Origin: Tricholomella constricta
Taxonomy: Eukaryota; Basidiomycota; Agaricomycetes; Agaricales; Lyophyllaceae
Length of the DNA stretch: 64,000 nucleotides
NCBI GenBank assembly: GCA_013368375.1
Contig: JAACJP010000003.1
Coordinates: 1,364,001-1,428,000, forward strand
Direction of reading: 5' to 3'
The notes beneath the pieces were generated by a model. The model was not told where the DNA came from, did no database searches, and was given only the letters and a program-made list of their open reading frames with translations. A program made the position numbers and the translations under genes. Positions 52,866 to 64,000 of the stretch are shown here, one piece after another (positions within the stretch are counted from its first letter, which is position 1; every line of letters begins with the position of its first letter).

Positions 52866-55133
52866 GAGGGAGCGGTGGCGACCGTGATGTATAAAAGCAG
52901 AAAGTTCGGATAAAATTACTTACAGATCGTGATAAAGACCTGAGGAACATAGATCAGTAGATAAGTATGTACAGTATATGCTTCTGCCGTTAAGTCCGGC
53001 ACATGATTGAAGGAGAAGGATCTTCGATCCAAAGTGAGACAGCCCTACGCAGGCCTTCTACCTAAAGGAGGGAATGGGATGCACGCAGGATAGCACTGAC
53101 CTGTGAACCACATACCCGTTTTCCCCATGTTGTCGATCTCCTGAGAGGCTTTTGCAGCAGTAGCGCTCGGCAGAATGACTTTTATGATGTCACAAAAGCA
53201 ACTGGCCTGCATCATGATCATCGCCACACCCAAGCCCCCCCTCCCTTCGCGCGATTATAGACTGTGTCCGCTTTCGCAGACTACCTGAGGATATTCGCCC
53301 CCCTTGTGGACCTGGATACTACGAGAACGATATCCGATATCGTAAGCACGCTCTGCTACTTAGAGGGACAAAAAGCTTACTGATCATTTGAAGGGTGATG
53401 CATCTGCCCACGGGTTCGTACTTCAGATTCGGCGGTAATTTTTCATGATCAGGTTTCGCACCTTCGTTGAGCTCTTCGTCGAGACTCTTAACCGAGATCG
53501 AGAACATATATTGCCGACGAGGGCAGGAATGTGGAATGCATGCCTAGATACGATCGAATAGCTGAGTACAGAGGTAGTTGACAAGTGGCGGCTCTACCAA
53601 CTCTTGAGGGCGGGTATGGACTCGCAGTAAATGGATTTTGATCTGCAAGTGGTCCTTTATTTTATTTTCTGCGCGGGGTTACACGCCGCCTGGGAAACCA
53701 TGAAAACCTTTCCGAACGGCATGTTAACCTGCCTGAAAGAACGCACCTTATGATGGACCCAGTCAGCAATTTGACTTACCTTGCTCTTCGAATGCATCGA
53801 CTAAGTGGACGAGAAATTTCACCGAGAACTGTTATGGAGCGCGTCTTACACGGTTGATAACCTGTTACTATGAGCTCAGCAACGAATGATTCCTAAAACA
53901 CATTGGCCATTAACAAACAGACAGACCTCCTTGCAACGCGCACACGCCTGAAAAGGCGTTTATTCTTGCTTTTTGGGTTACTAGTGGCAACTTTTCTGCA
54001 GACAGACCCTTCCATTGTGATTGATATTTTCGATATTCCTGACATCGACATGGTTAGTGTTGAACGCGTCTGTAGTACCGCGTCAAATATTAGTACGACA
54101 CGTGGTAAGTGATCAGCTCGGCAAAATTCGATTAATCATCACCTTCAAGATCTTGGGCGTCGGTGAAGGAGCGGGGGTATCGGTCGAACATCCACACTGA
54201 CATATTAGCCTACAGCCGTGGTACATATTGACAGGTACCACGGATTCGGTTGCTCCTTGCCACCTCGAGCCCTATGACAAGTTTGAGATGAGTTCAGCCT
54301 TGAATGTTACAGTGCCGTTGTGAGCAAAGCGACCTGGCCATGCGTTTCGTCCATTGGAGGCACTAGACCTTCCACTTGTCCATTGATTTTGGCCGAGGTT
54401 CATACGATACTTGTTCCGGGTCCAATCGGTGGTTTGAACGTGAAGCGATTTGAATGGTTGAACGGAGGTAATAGTTCACATCGAATAGGCTCATGGTGGA
54501 GGACAATTTTGATGCGTCGCTTCGTTACCTGTCTGCACCATTATCAAAAAAAAACAAGCCCACATATGGACACCTTGAGATGCAGGGCAGCTATGTGCGA
54601 ATCAACGGACTGCCAACGGCGGCCGCCAGAAGAAGCTACGGAGATATTATATCCGCCACCCCGCGTAGTGTGGGCCAGCCACTGTGACGTTAGGCAGTGC
54701 GCAAGCCATGTAAGTCGTCGCACGGGTGATCAAATTAGAGGAGGGGCAATGTGGTACGCCATCCAAAATTATCGCCAGAGACATATAGAGGCCTTTAAAT
54801 CTCAGCCGCACAGACAGCACAAGCCGATTGTATCAAAATTGACAATGGAGTGACGGATAAAGCCCGCATCAAAATGACCATGCAAACGATGTACTGATGG
54901 GAATGTAGAGAAGCCTGGAGGATGAGAGGATTCATGGGAGTTGGAAAGGTAAAAAAGGGTTACTTATCTTCCAACTTTAACGATGAATGGAGGAATGAAT
55001 GGGATCTGAGGTCAAGTGATAGCTGTGACGGGGTGTGACATCCAGGGGTCCTTTCGTTGGTTGCAGTGGTCGCACGATTTATTGCTGTTCACTCAAATTC
55101 TGCTCCTCCTCATCTTCAGCAGTAAATCCCACC
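52866..55133. other. Gene-poor stretch with weak gene fragments
   Basis: A minus-strand ORF at 53507-53319 (FSISVKSLDEELNEGAKPDH) and a plus-strand start at 53903-54105 with one membrane span (RLFLLFGLLVATFL) look partly protein-like. The latter can be spliced at 54106/54233 to SVAPCHLEPYDKFEMSSALN, but neither extends into a complete model. They may be decayed genes or exons of proteins I cannot recognise. The rest holds nothing I can support. Confidence 0.35.
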
Positions 55134-58100
55134 ATGTCGCTCAGTCCAGCTTCGGCCTCAAATGACTCGGAAAATACTTCAAAAAGAAGACGAACCAACA
55201 GCGATGGCGCCAGTAGACCATTGGACCAGTCAACATCGGCTGGGCCGGCCCACAGTCAGGCAGCACCTCATATCCCAAAAAGAGGAGCGCGGGCCTGTAC
55301 TGCTTGCAGGAAAGGAAAGAACAGATGCGAAGGCGAGGTAAGGGTATCTCCACGGACGACTCGTTCCGCTTTGCTCACTGTGGCCCGCCTCCCCCCGCCC
55401 CGGCCCGGCATTGGCTGTCTTTAGGCTCCTTGCCGACGTTGTGCGCACAACGGGATAGCTTGTGTATACGAAAAACCAGAGAAGAAACCTGCTCAAGGCC
55501 TCAATGGCCCTAGTGTGGAGTGAGCATACTTCAGCACTATTTGAGATCCGTCCGCTCAATGTGAAACCATAGGCGCTTGTCTCGTCTTGAGGGCCAATAT
55601 CTGGTACGATGATTTCCTTCACCTCAAATCACCAATATGCTTATTCCCTGAAAGGTTATGCAGAGTCAAATGATTGGCATGCAGTCCTCCTTAGACAGAA
55701 TTCTGTCGGTTGTTCAAACGCAAGCGAATAATTCCATGCCCCAGCATCCGTCGATGTATCACAACGGGGCGGGCCCTTCCCGAGAAGGGCCGGGATTCAT
55801 ACCTCCGCACCGTAATGGCTTTGACATGGGCCCACCTCAAAATGACAGACCGAGATCGTTCCCACCTCTCCCTGGCTTTGCGCCTCCTGTAAGCATCTCG
55901 CCTACATGATTCGCGACTAATTGACATGTCATTACCCAGCCCCATAAATACGCCACCTACGGGATTATCCCAAGTACCGCCCCGTCATCAGACGATGAAT
56001 CGGAAGACACCCTCCCTCGTTCTACTCTAAACGCTCCGATTGAGGCTTTACAGGGCTTGGCGAACGCCGCCGCTGAATTAGCAGCGGTGCCGTCGGCTGA
56101 ACCACCGCGGTTCGTATCCTCCATGTGCGTGCTATCCGGTCCTAATACGACTGTGACGGACAGAGTTAAGAAGCGCAAAAGGGTCGAACCTATCCCCCGG
56201 AACGCGTTTCCCCACGTGGTGGAGAAGGTTTGTGTTGGGCATTCCTCGCGGGTAATGAATTTGTCCAACGTTTATTTCTCCGTCACAGGGTTTGGTCAGC
56301 GACTCTGAGGCCAGAGAACTTTACAACATGTAATCGGCCTCCCGACCCTCGCATCTAAGACACTGATACTGATATTGTACATAGCTTTTTTGCGGGATGT
56401 CATCTTTTTATACCGTTATTCGACCCGATGTACGATACGTATGAAAGCTTGATGGAGCGGACGCCCTGGACCTTCGATGCAATCTTAGCGGTTGCAGGGA
56501 AGATCCGCAGTGGAAACGGTCCTCTCAGCCCTACATTCTACAAATGTCTGGAGGAAGCTCAAGGCATTGCTCGCTCTTCCCTCTTTGGCCCAGTAGTCCG
56601 GAAAGAGGCGGTTCAAGGTGTGTTGAGACCTTTTTTCTTCTTTAGTGGTCATGCTGATATCCACGGCTTTAGGCATGCTCCTATTGGCAGCTTGGAGCAC
56701 GAATGGATGGCTACCCAGTGGACATGCCATGCGTATGGCATTAGACCTCGGTCTTCATCGAGCACTGGAGAAATTGGCCGACGAAACTGGTAAACAACGC
56801 ACTCCGGACGAAGAACGCGACCTCGGTATCTATTTTTAGCTCTAACCTTCTCCGACGGTGCCTTGACTTTATTGCGACAGTTGTTTCTGCCCGAATATGG
56901 CTCTGCCTTTACTGGTTTGATCACCAGTGAGTACTAGACTCTGTCTCCCCTCTCACATGACACACAGAAATCAAATAGGATGAGCCTTGGCACCGGTCGT
57001 CCTATCGTTCTCCGGGACGAGAATTCGATCCGCCACTGTCGCTTACTGCTCAGCCACCCCATGGCTTCCCCTACAGATGTCCGATTGATTTCCCAGGTTG
57101 AGCTCATTGCTCAGAAGAGTATGTCACGTTGTCTCGATCTCATTGATTATACTGACCGAGGTTTTTCCCTGAAGCTCAAATTTACGAGACACTGGCTCCG
57201 CTCAACGGGCAGGTCAACCACAACACGCTGTCGTTCATCCGCCGCGCGAACGTAGCGTTGGACAAATGGTGGTCCGACTGTGATGAGCTGCATCGTACGT
57301 TTCTTGTTCCTACTTGCGCCCCATGCTTCGATTGATCCGGAGCGCCACAAGGTCAAACTATGGACCAGGATTCACTCCTACGAAAGATTCTTGCAGGTGA
57401 ACTCCATTATGCCAAGCTCTGGGTCGTCTGCGTTGCCCTTCGAGGTGTTGCATGGGACAAGATGCCCTTCGAACAGCGCGAGCTGGCGTTCCAAGCCAAA
57501 GACGCAGCGTCCAATTGTTTGTCCATCTTCTTGACATCGCCGGAGTATCGGTAAGTCAGTCGATTCTACATGGATACTAGTATTGATAAGCATAGCAGAG
57601 CTGCTCTACGTTATGCTGTCCACGACAGTCTCGTCACCGCTGCCTTTTCTGGTCTTTTCCTGCTCAAGATGGCTAGCCTCTTCCCTGCCGAACTTGACCT
57701 GGGTGCTATCATCGGACAAGTCGAGCAGCTTGCTCAGCTGCTTTCCGAGGTTGCAGCTGAACGGTACGGCCTTTCTTCTCCTCCTAGCTCTACAACAATG
57801 GGCTGACAGGCTCTCCAATTTCATCAAGCTACGCGCTCGCCCTGCGCATCATGTTGGCGAACCTCCGCCGCAAAGTCGGGATGGTCGGTGGACTCAACAC
57901 GCCCGCGCCAACGATGCCTCCTCCATCATTTGCGCAGGAGATGATCGTCTCCCCGACTTTCGTGGATCCTACCATGCCCCCGCCCTTTACAATGGAGGAG
58001 CTCGGGTTCGTCTGGCCTAGCGACCGAGGCATCTTCAGCCCCTCTGCCATCCCCGTCTGGCTCCAGGAGCAGGTGAGAAAACCCATGCTCTCTTCTTTAC

Positions 58101-58255
58101 CATTTCCGGATTGATATTTATACTCTTGTCATTTCCTCTCACAGAGTCTGGCGGATCTTGGTCTGCCCGTCAACGGTTCGGACGGTATTTTCCTCCAGAT
58201 GAACGGAGCCAATGGCTGGACAGGCGACTTTACCCCCATGCCTGAGGCCTGGTGA
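55134..58255 (+). CDS. Zn2Cys6 transcription factor with fungal_trans domain
   Basis: Fifteen exons: 55134-55337, 55425-55519, 55573-55603, 55655-55888, 55940-56227, 56289-56329, 56385-56617, 56673-56825, 56881-56926, 56979-57118, 57175-57294, 57343-57550, 57599-57763, 57829-58072 and 58145-58255; all in frame, 770 aa. The zinc cluster is made by exons 1 and 2 (ACTACRKGKNRCEGE, APCRRCAHNGIAC), spacing C-x2-C-x6-C-x6-C-x2-C-x6-C. A short leucine-rich coil for dimerisation follows (ERLSRLEGQYLVMQSQM). The middle-homology region includes MLLLAAWSTNGWLPSGHAMR and MALDLGLHRALEKL, typical of fungal_trans. It ends in a Pro/Met-rich tail that could activate transcription. Target genes unknown. The 48-bp intron before 57343 ends in GAG. 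Confidence 0.92.
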
Positions 58256-58612
58256 GCTGCCAGTCGTGGTTCTTTTTTACCTTTATGAATTCCTGTGTCC
58301 TGCCATTCCCCTTACTATCACCTTCTTCTGCCTCGGTGTATATATTCCTGTCGTGTTGAACGCCGCCTGTCGTTGTTCCACGTGTTTTGTCTTTGTAGTC
58401 TCCGTCCCTTGTATCAATACATGAGTTCCACTTTCTCCTTTGAAATTGACTGGCTTTGCGATCGTGTCATCTTTAAGTTTTAAAGCGAGAAATCGCAGAG
58501 GCTTCTATAAATTAACTATCTCGAGGATCATCGAAAAACATGGGGGCATCTCATCACAGAATAATATCGTCACCAGTTGAGCGATCTGCGTAGCAGCAGC
58601 CATATGCATCCT
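58256..58612. other. Intergenic between convergent genes
   Basis: T-rich 3' flanks only. Confidence 0.6.
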
Positions 58613-60263
58613 TCATTCCTCCTCTGATTCGGATTCCTCTTGTTCCTGCAAGAACTTTGAGGGAAAAAAGGAGAGGTGCGGTAAGTCTGCAGGGCGACTT
58701 TGGTACAGAATCGCGGACTCACTTTGACGAGAGCCTCGGTGCTCTTCAGGAAGTGCTGTCTGCCCTGGGGCTTGGAGCCCTTCTGGTGCCAGTAGATGAT
58801 GGCTTGGTCGGAGATACAGTCCTCGTTATACAAAACCTGAAGCGTCGTGTGTGAGATAGGATTAATTAACCATCGGATCTCAATGATGTGCATACTTTAA
58901 GAATCTGAGGGAATGCCTTGATGATGCGAGTATCCTCATAACAATAAACCTGCACAACGTTGATCAATGCAACTTGCGTCTTGGCGCCATTGCAGAACGG
59001 CTCGAGAATAGGGGCATATTTCTGCAAAGCAGAACATCAGGTCGAGTGTAGAATGGACACAATTCCATAATTACCCCCACTTCTCGCAAAGCGAGATTTT
59101 CGATCTGGTCTGCGCGTGTGCTCCAATCTACGGAGGCCATGAGGCCTTGCCAGATGCAGGCAACAAGCTCAACCTCCGGGAGCGACGACTCCTCCTGGCG
59201 CGCCTTGATCGCTGTGATGATCTGACAGGATCTGAGTCATAACTCTCGTTCACGAAGTCGCCAAGGCTCACCTGTTCCGTGGGGTCCTCCCGCTCACACA
59301 TTTCGGTGAGGTCCCTGACCAGCTCAGTTTTGACGACAGCGTACTGCTTCTTTGCCCACCACTCGGCCACCTGAGGAAGACCCTCCTTCTTGAAATGTTC
59401 TTCCAAGTGCTTGCCTTCTCGCTTGTTGGGTGGAAAGAAGGCGGGGAGATCCTTGATTCCGCCCCGCTTGAGGGCGGCGGCAAGATGCTCCATGGATTGC
59501 TCGCCAAGGCACGCGCGGAAAGTGAGTGTTATCACGCTGACCGATACGTCTGCACGAAGCCGGTGATGAGATCGAGTGGGATGCAGGGTTTGGGGAACAT
59601 ACCGTTTTTGACCAAGTGGTCCTTGGTCAAGCTGGATAGGCAAGACGCATTGGCGAGCCCTTGGGAGATCAAGAGACCGACGGCAATCGCCAGCTTGTCC
59701 CGCTGAGCAGGGGACCAGCGATTGATGTACTGGAGAAGGCCCGGCAAGGCGAGTTCCTCTAGAGGCTTCTGAAGATATTTGTACCTAGGAAACAATTGAT
59801 ATGAGAGATTCCAAATGATGCGGAGCCGGCGTACCTTCTGATAAGTTTATTGAGGACTTCAATGTACTTCTTTATCTCGTCCACCTGGACGGGCTCCTTG
59901 GCATTGAATATTGTGAACGGAGAGACAGGAGCACCGTCATCGACATAGCTGCCTCCTGGCTGAATAAGACCGCCGACGAGGATGATTTCGAAAAGACCGT
60001 CTGCATATTTAAGGAATTCGAGTTGGGAACCTGCTTGGACTAGCTTCGTGGCAAATAGATCAAAATCCCCTTCTGGTACGGTTTCAAGATGTTTGTAAAG
60101 CTGGTCCCTGAAGACTGTATGGATGTTTAGTGGGCAATTTGGCGGGTATGATGGTGGACTGACCTGTGGGTTCGTGCTTTGCTTGTGCTTTTACAGCGCC
60201 TTTCCTTGCTTTGATTCTGACACCTTGCAACGAAGGCTTTGAAGCGGCGGATTGCTGAGACAT
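58613..60263 (-). CDS. BZW1: eIF5-mimic protein (BZW family, W2 domain)
   Basis: Eight exons: 60263-60164, 60114-59835, 59784-59603, 59549-59272, 59221-59075, 59021-58896, 58836-58723 and 58654-58613; in frame, 422 aa, close to animal BZW1/2 (about 419). The N-terminus (PSLQGVRIKARKGAVKAQA) leads to HEAT-like repeats (LYKHLETVPEGDFDLFATKL, ALPGLLQYINRWSPAQRDKL). The C-terminal W2/eIF5C domain shows the aromatic-acidic boxes NEDCISDQAIIYWHQKGS and the acidic end QEQEESESEEE. These proteins bind the eIF2 and eIF3 parts of the preinitiation complex, compete with eIF5 and tighten start-codon choice. Such genes are found in many eukaryotes but not in budding yeast. Confidence 0.94.
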
Positions 60264-60608
60264 ACACAGGCCTCGAAGACGCTCGGACGAAGAAGATGAG
60301 AAAACAAGTTGTTATGGTTTGTAGAGGATTATCTTAAATCGTTGTGGACGGGTCTTCGGACGTTGCCGAGCCCAAATCTGACGAGCACTGCCGCGCGCGC
60401 CTCGACGACCACAGCCAATTACTGAAATTTATGTAGTTTCCATTAACGATCTGCCACATCGTCCAAGTCACAGCAGCAGTCCCCATCCTGAGCCGCGCTT
60501 TCTGCCATCTGATTCCGATTGTGACTTGCCTTCCTTCTTGACGTCAGCTGTGCCCCAAAATCTTCCTATAAAGCTGCTACTCCATCGCCTCTCCTTTGAT
60601 CCCCCACC
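60264..60608. promoter_or_regulatory. Intergenic region between divergent BZW and PP2C genes
   Basis: 345 bp between two start codons facing away from each other, so it must hold both promoters. A TGACGTCA-type CRE box is formed at about 60538-60545 (TTGACGTCAG). Confidence 0.5.
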
Positions 60609-61938
60609 ATGCAATCTCCCGACAACTGTGAGAGACTCCTCTTCTTTCCATGAGTCACAATCTGATTCGTGCACAGTTCCCTCGACCCCTAGTGCCCCTG
60701 GCCCCCCGCTGTACGTGGCGCATACTGCCAATTCCATCTAAGCGTACTCAAGTTCTTCTCCAAAGGAAGTGTCCGAATGTACGCATAGAACCTATAACGA
60801 CTGCTACTGACGACGAGACATACGGAGTGCGTTGAATGCACCCGACCTACTTCTTGATGAATGACGTTCTGCCAGACCCTTAATCAACATCCATCTACGG
60901 ATAGATCTTATCAAATTGGCATATCTGACGACCAGGGCCCAAGGGCTACTATGGAAGACAGTTATGGCTTCATAGTCGATTTTGACTCAATTCGCGGCCA
61001 GGGACTCTTTGGCATGTTCGATGGCCACGGCAATAAAATGGCTGCTGAGTGGTGTGGCGCGGAATTTCACAAGGTACGTCCATTATCTCCTGGGCCCCGT
61101 CGTTCGGGGACCCATCGTGTCTTCCCTCACATTGCCAATTCAACTCCAGCATCTCCTGCAACGCATCCATGATAAACCCACCGAACCCATCCCAGAAGCG
61201 CTAGGCGCAATGTTCAGCTCTATGGATGGAAGTCTGTCACAACAATCGCAAAAATCTGCAAACATGGCAGCATCAGGATGTACGGCCGTCGCTGCCTTTC
61301 TCAGGATCGAGGACGCACATGGGCACCAGCCGTTTGCCACTTCTTTCCTGTCGACCCCAGATTCTTCTGCACCAAAGATCGCTGCAATTACTCCGCCTCC
61401 TTCTGCTAAGCGTGTACTATACTGCGCCAACGCCGGGGACACCCGTGTGGTACTTTCTAGAGGCGGGAAAGCAGAGCGCTTGACATATGACCACAAAGCT
61501 ACAGATAAAAGTGAAATTGACCGTGTGCGGAAAGCGGATGGCATCATCTTCCGTGGACGCGTGCTGGGCTACTTGAATCTAACTCGCAGTCTGGGCAACC
61601 ATGAGGCACACGACGGCTACTCGCTGAAGAAATACGTTGTCGGGACGCCGAATATCTCCAAGACAGAACTGTCAGAGAAGGACAAGTTTTTCATCGTGGC
61701 TTGTGATGGGGTCAGTGCGCTTTTTCCAGAGCTGGATTGAAACACTGACTGTCTCGCCATTTTGCTTGCACCTTAGCTTTGGGATGTTACCACAGATCAG
61801 GAAGCTGTTGATCTAATTCGCGATATTGAGGATGCCCAGGTGGCAAGCAAGACACTTTTGGACCACGCATTCAAGAATGGGACACGCGATAATGTGACAG
61901 TCATGGTCGTGCGTTTCAAGAACACGGAGACAACATAG
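60609..61938 (+). CDS. PP2C-type protein phosphatase
   Basis: Six exons: 60609-60627, 60677-60710, 60766-60826, 60876-61073, 61150-61710 and 61777-61938; in frame, 344 aa. After a short Pro/Thr-rich leader the catalytic domain shows all PP2C signatures: GPRATMEDSYGF, GLFGMFDGHGNKMAAEW, NAGDTRVVLSRGGKAERL, TYDHKATDKSEIDRV, GYLNLTRSLGNHE, FFIVACDGLWDV and GTRDNVTVMVV. The aspartates of MED, DGHG, CDG and RDN hold the Mn/Mg pair. It removes phosphate from Ser/Thr and typically damps stress MAP-kinase signalling. The first three small exons rest on splice sites and frame only, and are less certain than the core. Confidence 0.9.
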
Positions 61939-62535
61939 ATTCAGCCTGTGACGCCTTTTATTCCTTCTTTTTTGGGATCGGATCTCTTTTTTCGTCGTAT
62001 TTAATCATACCACGCGTCTGCAATGGTGGAAGTGTACAGTAGAGGCTAAAAGAGTGCGCAGTGCGCCCTCGAAGGCGACTGTAATATGTAATTGATTGCT
62101 TTTATGAAAAGCTCGTTCACATCATGTACAGTAGGCGATATCATCCATTCAGGTCGACTCTATGAAGTGCTAAGGTACCACGGAAGGGGGCTGGCCACGG
62201 TTGACAATGGTAAGCATCGTATCAGTCAACAGTACGCGATAGGCATGACAGAACGGGACGTGACCGAGCCCGCTCTTGATGGTCAAGGTTGATTGCCAGT
62301 GAATTGCAACACGCAAGAGTTCCAAAAAAGATTGCCCATGTCACCACGCCATCTTGAAGCTGCCTAGTACGAACCTACATAGAGCGACGTCGACGGCATA
62401 CAAGATCAAAGTACGATTCTGTCGTGGTAAAATTGTGTTTCCAGTACTTTCGTGGGTGGTACCGCACAGTGATAAGACAATCAGTCAGGTTCACGGCACA
62501 TGGGTAACACAGGCAACGGGTCGCGTCAGGAAGCC
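61939..62535. other. Intergenic, nothing recognised
   Basis: 3' flank of the PP2C gene; small ORFs without support. Confidence 0.5.
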
Positions 62536-62866
62536 CTACTTTACTTTTTCCTTAGTCAAGTCACAATGCCACTTGAAGAGGATCTGGCAAGTTGGGTAGT
62601 TACTAGTCCCGTGCCACGCCGTCTGATAGCCAAAGAGCAGCCTTTCGCGAGTAGCAAACTGGTAGACAACGCATAGATTCCATGACGGCCTGAGAGTAAA
62701 TCACTCGCCGTCGGTATAACAAGGAATGGTTTAAGGAGGAGCTGTAGACTGCATCCTGATCACTGAAAGATTTGATTCTTGCCACTCACGTGAGGTTCTT
62801 GACGCGATCATGATCTCGGGGAATCGTGCCTCGGCCCTCGAGCCTAATAAGTTCAAACTCTGCCAT
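62536..62866 (-). CDS. Small hypothetical protein (two-exon model)
   Basis: Exons 62866-62790 and 62689-62536 join over a GTGAGT...CTCAG intron in frame to 76 aa, opening MAEFELIRLEGRGTIPRDHD and continuing PSWNLCVVYQFATRERLLFG. Composition is protein-like and the splice sites are strong, but no family is recognised and the length is short. It may be a small conserved protein or chance. Confidence 0.35.
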
Positions 62867-63249
62867 GTACCTCCACACAATTCTCTCTGGTACTCAACAG
62901 AAACGTTGGCCATTGCTGGTATATTCTAGCCTCCCTTTTTTCCTTCCTATTTTCTATTTTCTCTAATCCGAATGGCATTTTTCAAAAATGATTTTAATAG
63001 CACTGAGCGCTAGAATCATCATTGATGACAAGCATCTGCTCACTATTACTATGATCCATGTCAGGCGGACCCAGGTTGCCAATCTATCAACCTCTATAGA
63101 CGCGAACCCTCCAGCGGGGATGGGCGTCGGCACCTTAGCCTGACCCCTTGATATCAATCATTTCAGCTCTCTTAATAAAGTCGTCACTCCCACCTCCCGC
63201 TCTCCTCTCATACCCAAAGTCAACATTCACGCCGCTCAGAACAACGAGA
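62867..63249. other. Intergenic, nothing recognised
   Basis: Presumed promoter of the secreted protein gene at 63250. Confidence 0.5.
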
Positions 63250-63698
63250 ATGCAACTTCGCCTGTCTTTCGCTGCCGTGCTCTCTCTGGCCGTCGTCGCA
63301 CAGGCCAACCCCACTGCCCGTTTTGGTGTTCGTACTGCTCCATTATGACTTTGCCATTGATACCTCTGTTGATATTGGATGATTTTGTCATTGCAGCTCT
63401 TTTGTTGCCCCAAGACTGCTGATGGCGTCGCTCTTACAGAGCAGCACGTTGGACATTTCGCGCTGAGGTGCTCGTGAGTAACATCCTTGAACCCTGCCGC
63501 CACGTTCAAAAATCCTGAACTTTTCGATTTTCAGGTACGGGGAGAAGAGGTGCAAATACGTAAGATAAAGCCCGCAAGTATTCTAAAGGCGGTATTGATC
63601 CTTTGAACGCGTTACAGGCCTCAGGAAGTGGTTATGGAGCGGTAGAGGGCTGCCCCGCTCGGGCTGTGGTCAATGCCAACCCTCCTACCTGTGATTAA
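63250..63698 (+). CDS. Small secreted cysteine-rich protein
   Basis: Four exons: 63250-63327, 63397-63473, 63535-63559 and 63618-63698; in frame, 86 aa. Signal peptide MQLRLSFAAVLSLAVVAQA, then a mature chain of about 67 residues with six cysteines: LFCCPKTAD, FALRCSYGEKRCKY, VEGCPAR and PPTCD. No enzyme motif. Small exons and a secreted six-Cys product are typical of agaricomycete effector-like or cell-wall peptides. Its sequence is unrelated to the other secreted peptide at 35054. The first intron uses a GTTCGT donor. Confidence 0.75.
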
Positions 63699-64000
63699 GG
63701 CCGATCGTCGTTGTTCGTTTCCGAACCATTGGTAACCGAACGCACCACGATCGTGAGTTTGCCGTTTGACGTTGTTCTTGATAATCAGCATGATGACTTG
63801 GAGTTCTATTCAGCCCGTCAGCTATTTTTATAAATAGTGGCTTACTTGAGAATGGGTATATCCAACACAGTCACTTAATAAATGTTATGCCTCTGGCGTT
63901 TTGCTAAATACTTTTGAGAACAGAAGATCCTACAGAAGCGCAAATCAAAATCTTAGGACCAAACACCGCCCATGAGCGTCATTTCGAACTGATAGGAACT
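63699..64000. other. Window end, nothing recognised
   Basis: 3' flank of the secreted protein gene; no ORF of note. Confidence 0.5.

Noticed and set aside
54320..54853. Plus-strand ORF of 177 aa
   Set aside because: Composition rich in Arg, Cys, His and Trp looks non-coding; it has a non-ATG start and no motif. Parts may belong to a decayed membrane-protein gene in another frame.

Overview
The window is genomic DNA of a filamentous basidiomycete, most likely an agaricomycete. The evidence is dense short introns (about 48-200 bp, GT-AG with one GC-AG), Zn2Cys6 regulators, a cytochrome P450, DOMON-cytochrome b561 and small secreted cysteine-rich proteins, and large Ty3-type retroelements. No bacterial-type features, tRNA or rRNA genes were recognised.

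Positions 1-25803 are a nest of retroelements. Element B (about 2477-24546, coding on the minus strand) is a Ty3-type element with near-identical terminal repeats. Its gag-protease and pol frames are joined by a candidate -1 frameshift site, and the gag frame carries one probable 1-nt lesion. Between its integrase and its 3' LTR it carries two paralogous genes on the opposite strand (3228-4204 and 4638-6368), the second with a Zn2Cys6 cluster. Element C (8458-18732) is a complete chromovirus inserted in B's pol, between RNase H and integrase, flanked by the 5-bp duplication CTCGT. Its gag and pol are in one frame separated by a single UGA in a CUA context, and a third ORF lies in the env position. 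Element A (1-2476, plus strand) is the 3' end of a relative of C and interrupts B's left LTR. B itself cut a LINE, of which the 3' end with poly(A) remains at 24547-25803. The most unusual signal is that A and C are studded, through coding and non-coding sequence alike, with perfect short inverted repeats.

From 25804 on is ordinary gene-dense host sequence. In order: SPC3 signal peptidase subunit (+), Zn2Cys6 regulator (+), CHK2/Cds1-type FHA kinase (-), small secreted Cys-rich protein (-), homocysteine S-methyltransferase (-), DOMON-cytochrome b561 protein (-), API5 homologue (-), NDUFS7 complex I subunit (+, divergent from API5), a 1043-aa basidiomycete-type protein of unknown function (+), cytochrome P450 (-), MND1 meiotic recombination factor (+), Zn2Cys6/fungal_trans regulator (+), BZW/eIF5-mimic protein (-), PP2C phosphatase (+) and a second small secreted Cys-rich protein (+). 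These are unrelated single-copy-type genes, not a pathway cluster.

Exon coordinates were derived by hand from splice signals. Where every exon junction kept the frame and family motifs continued across it, confidence is high. Weak models are marked as such.
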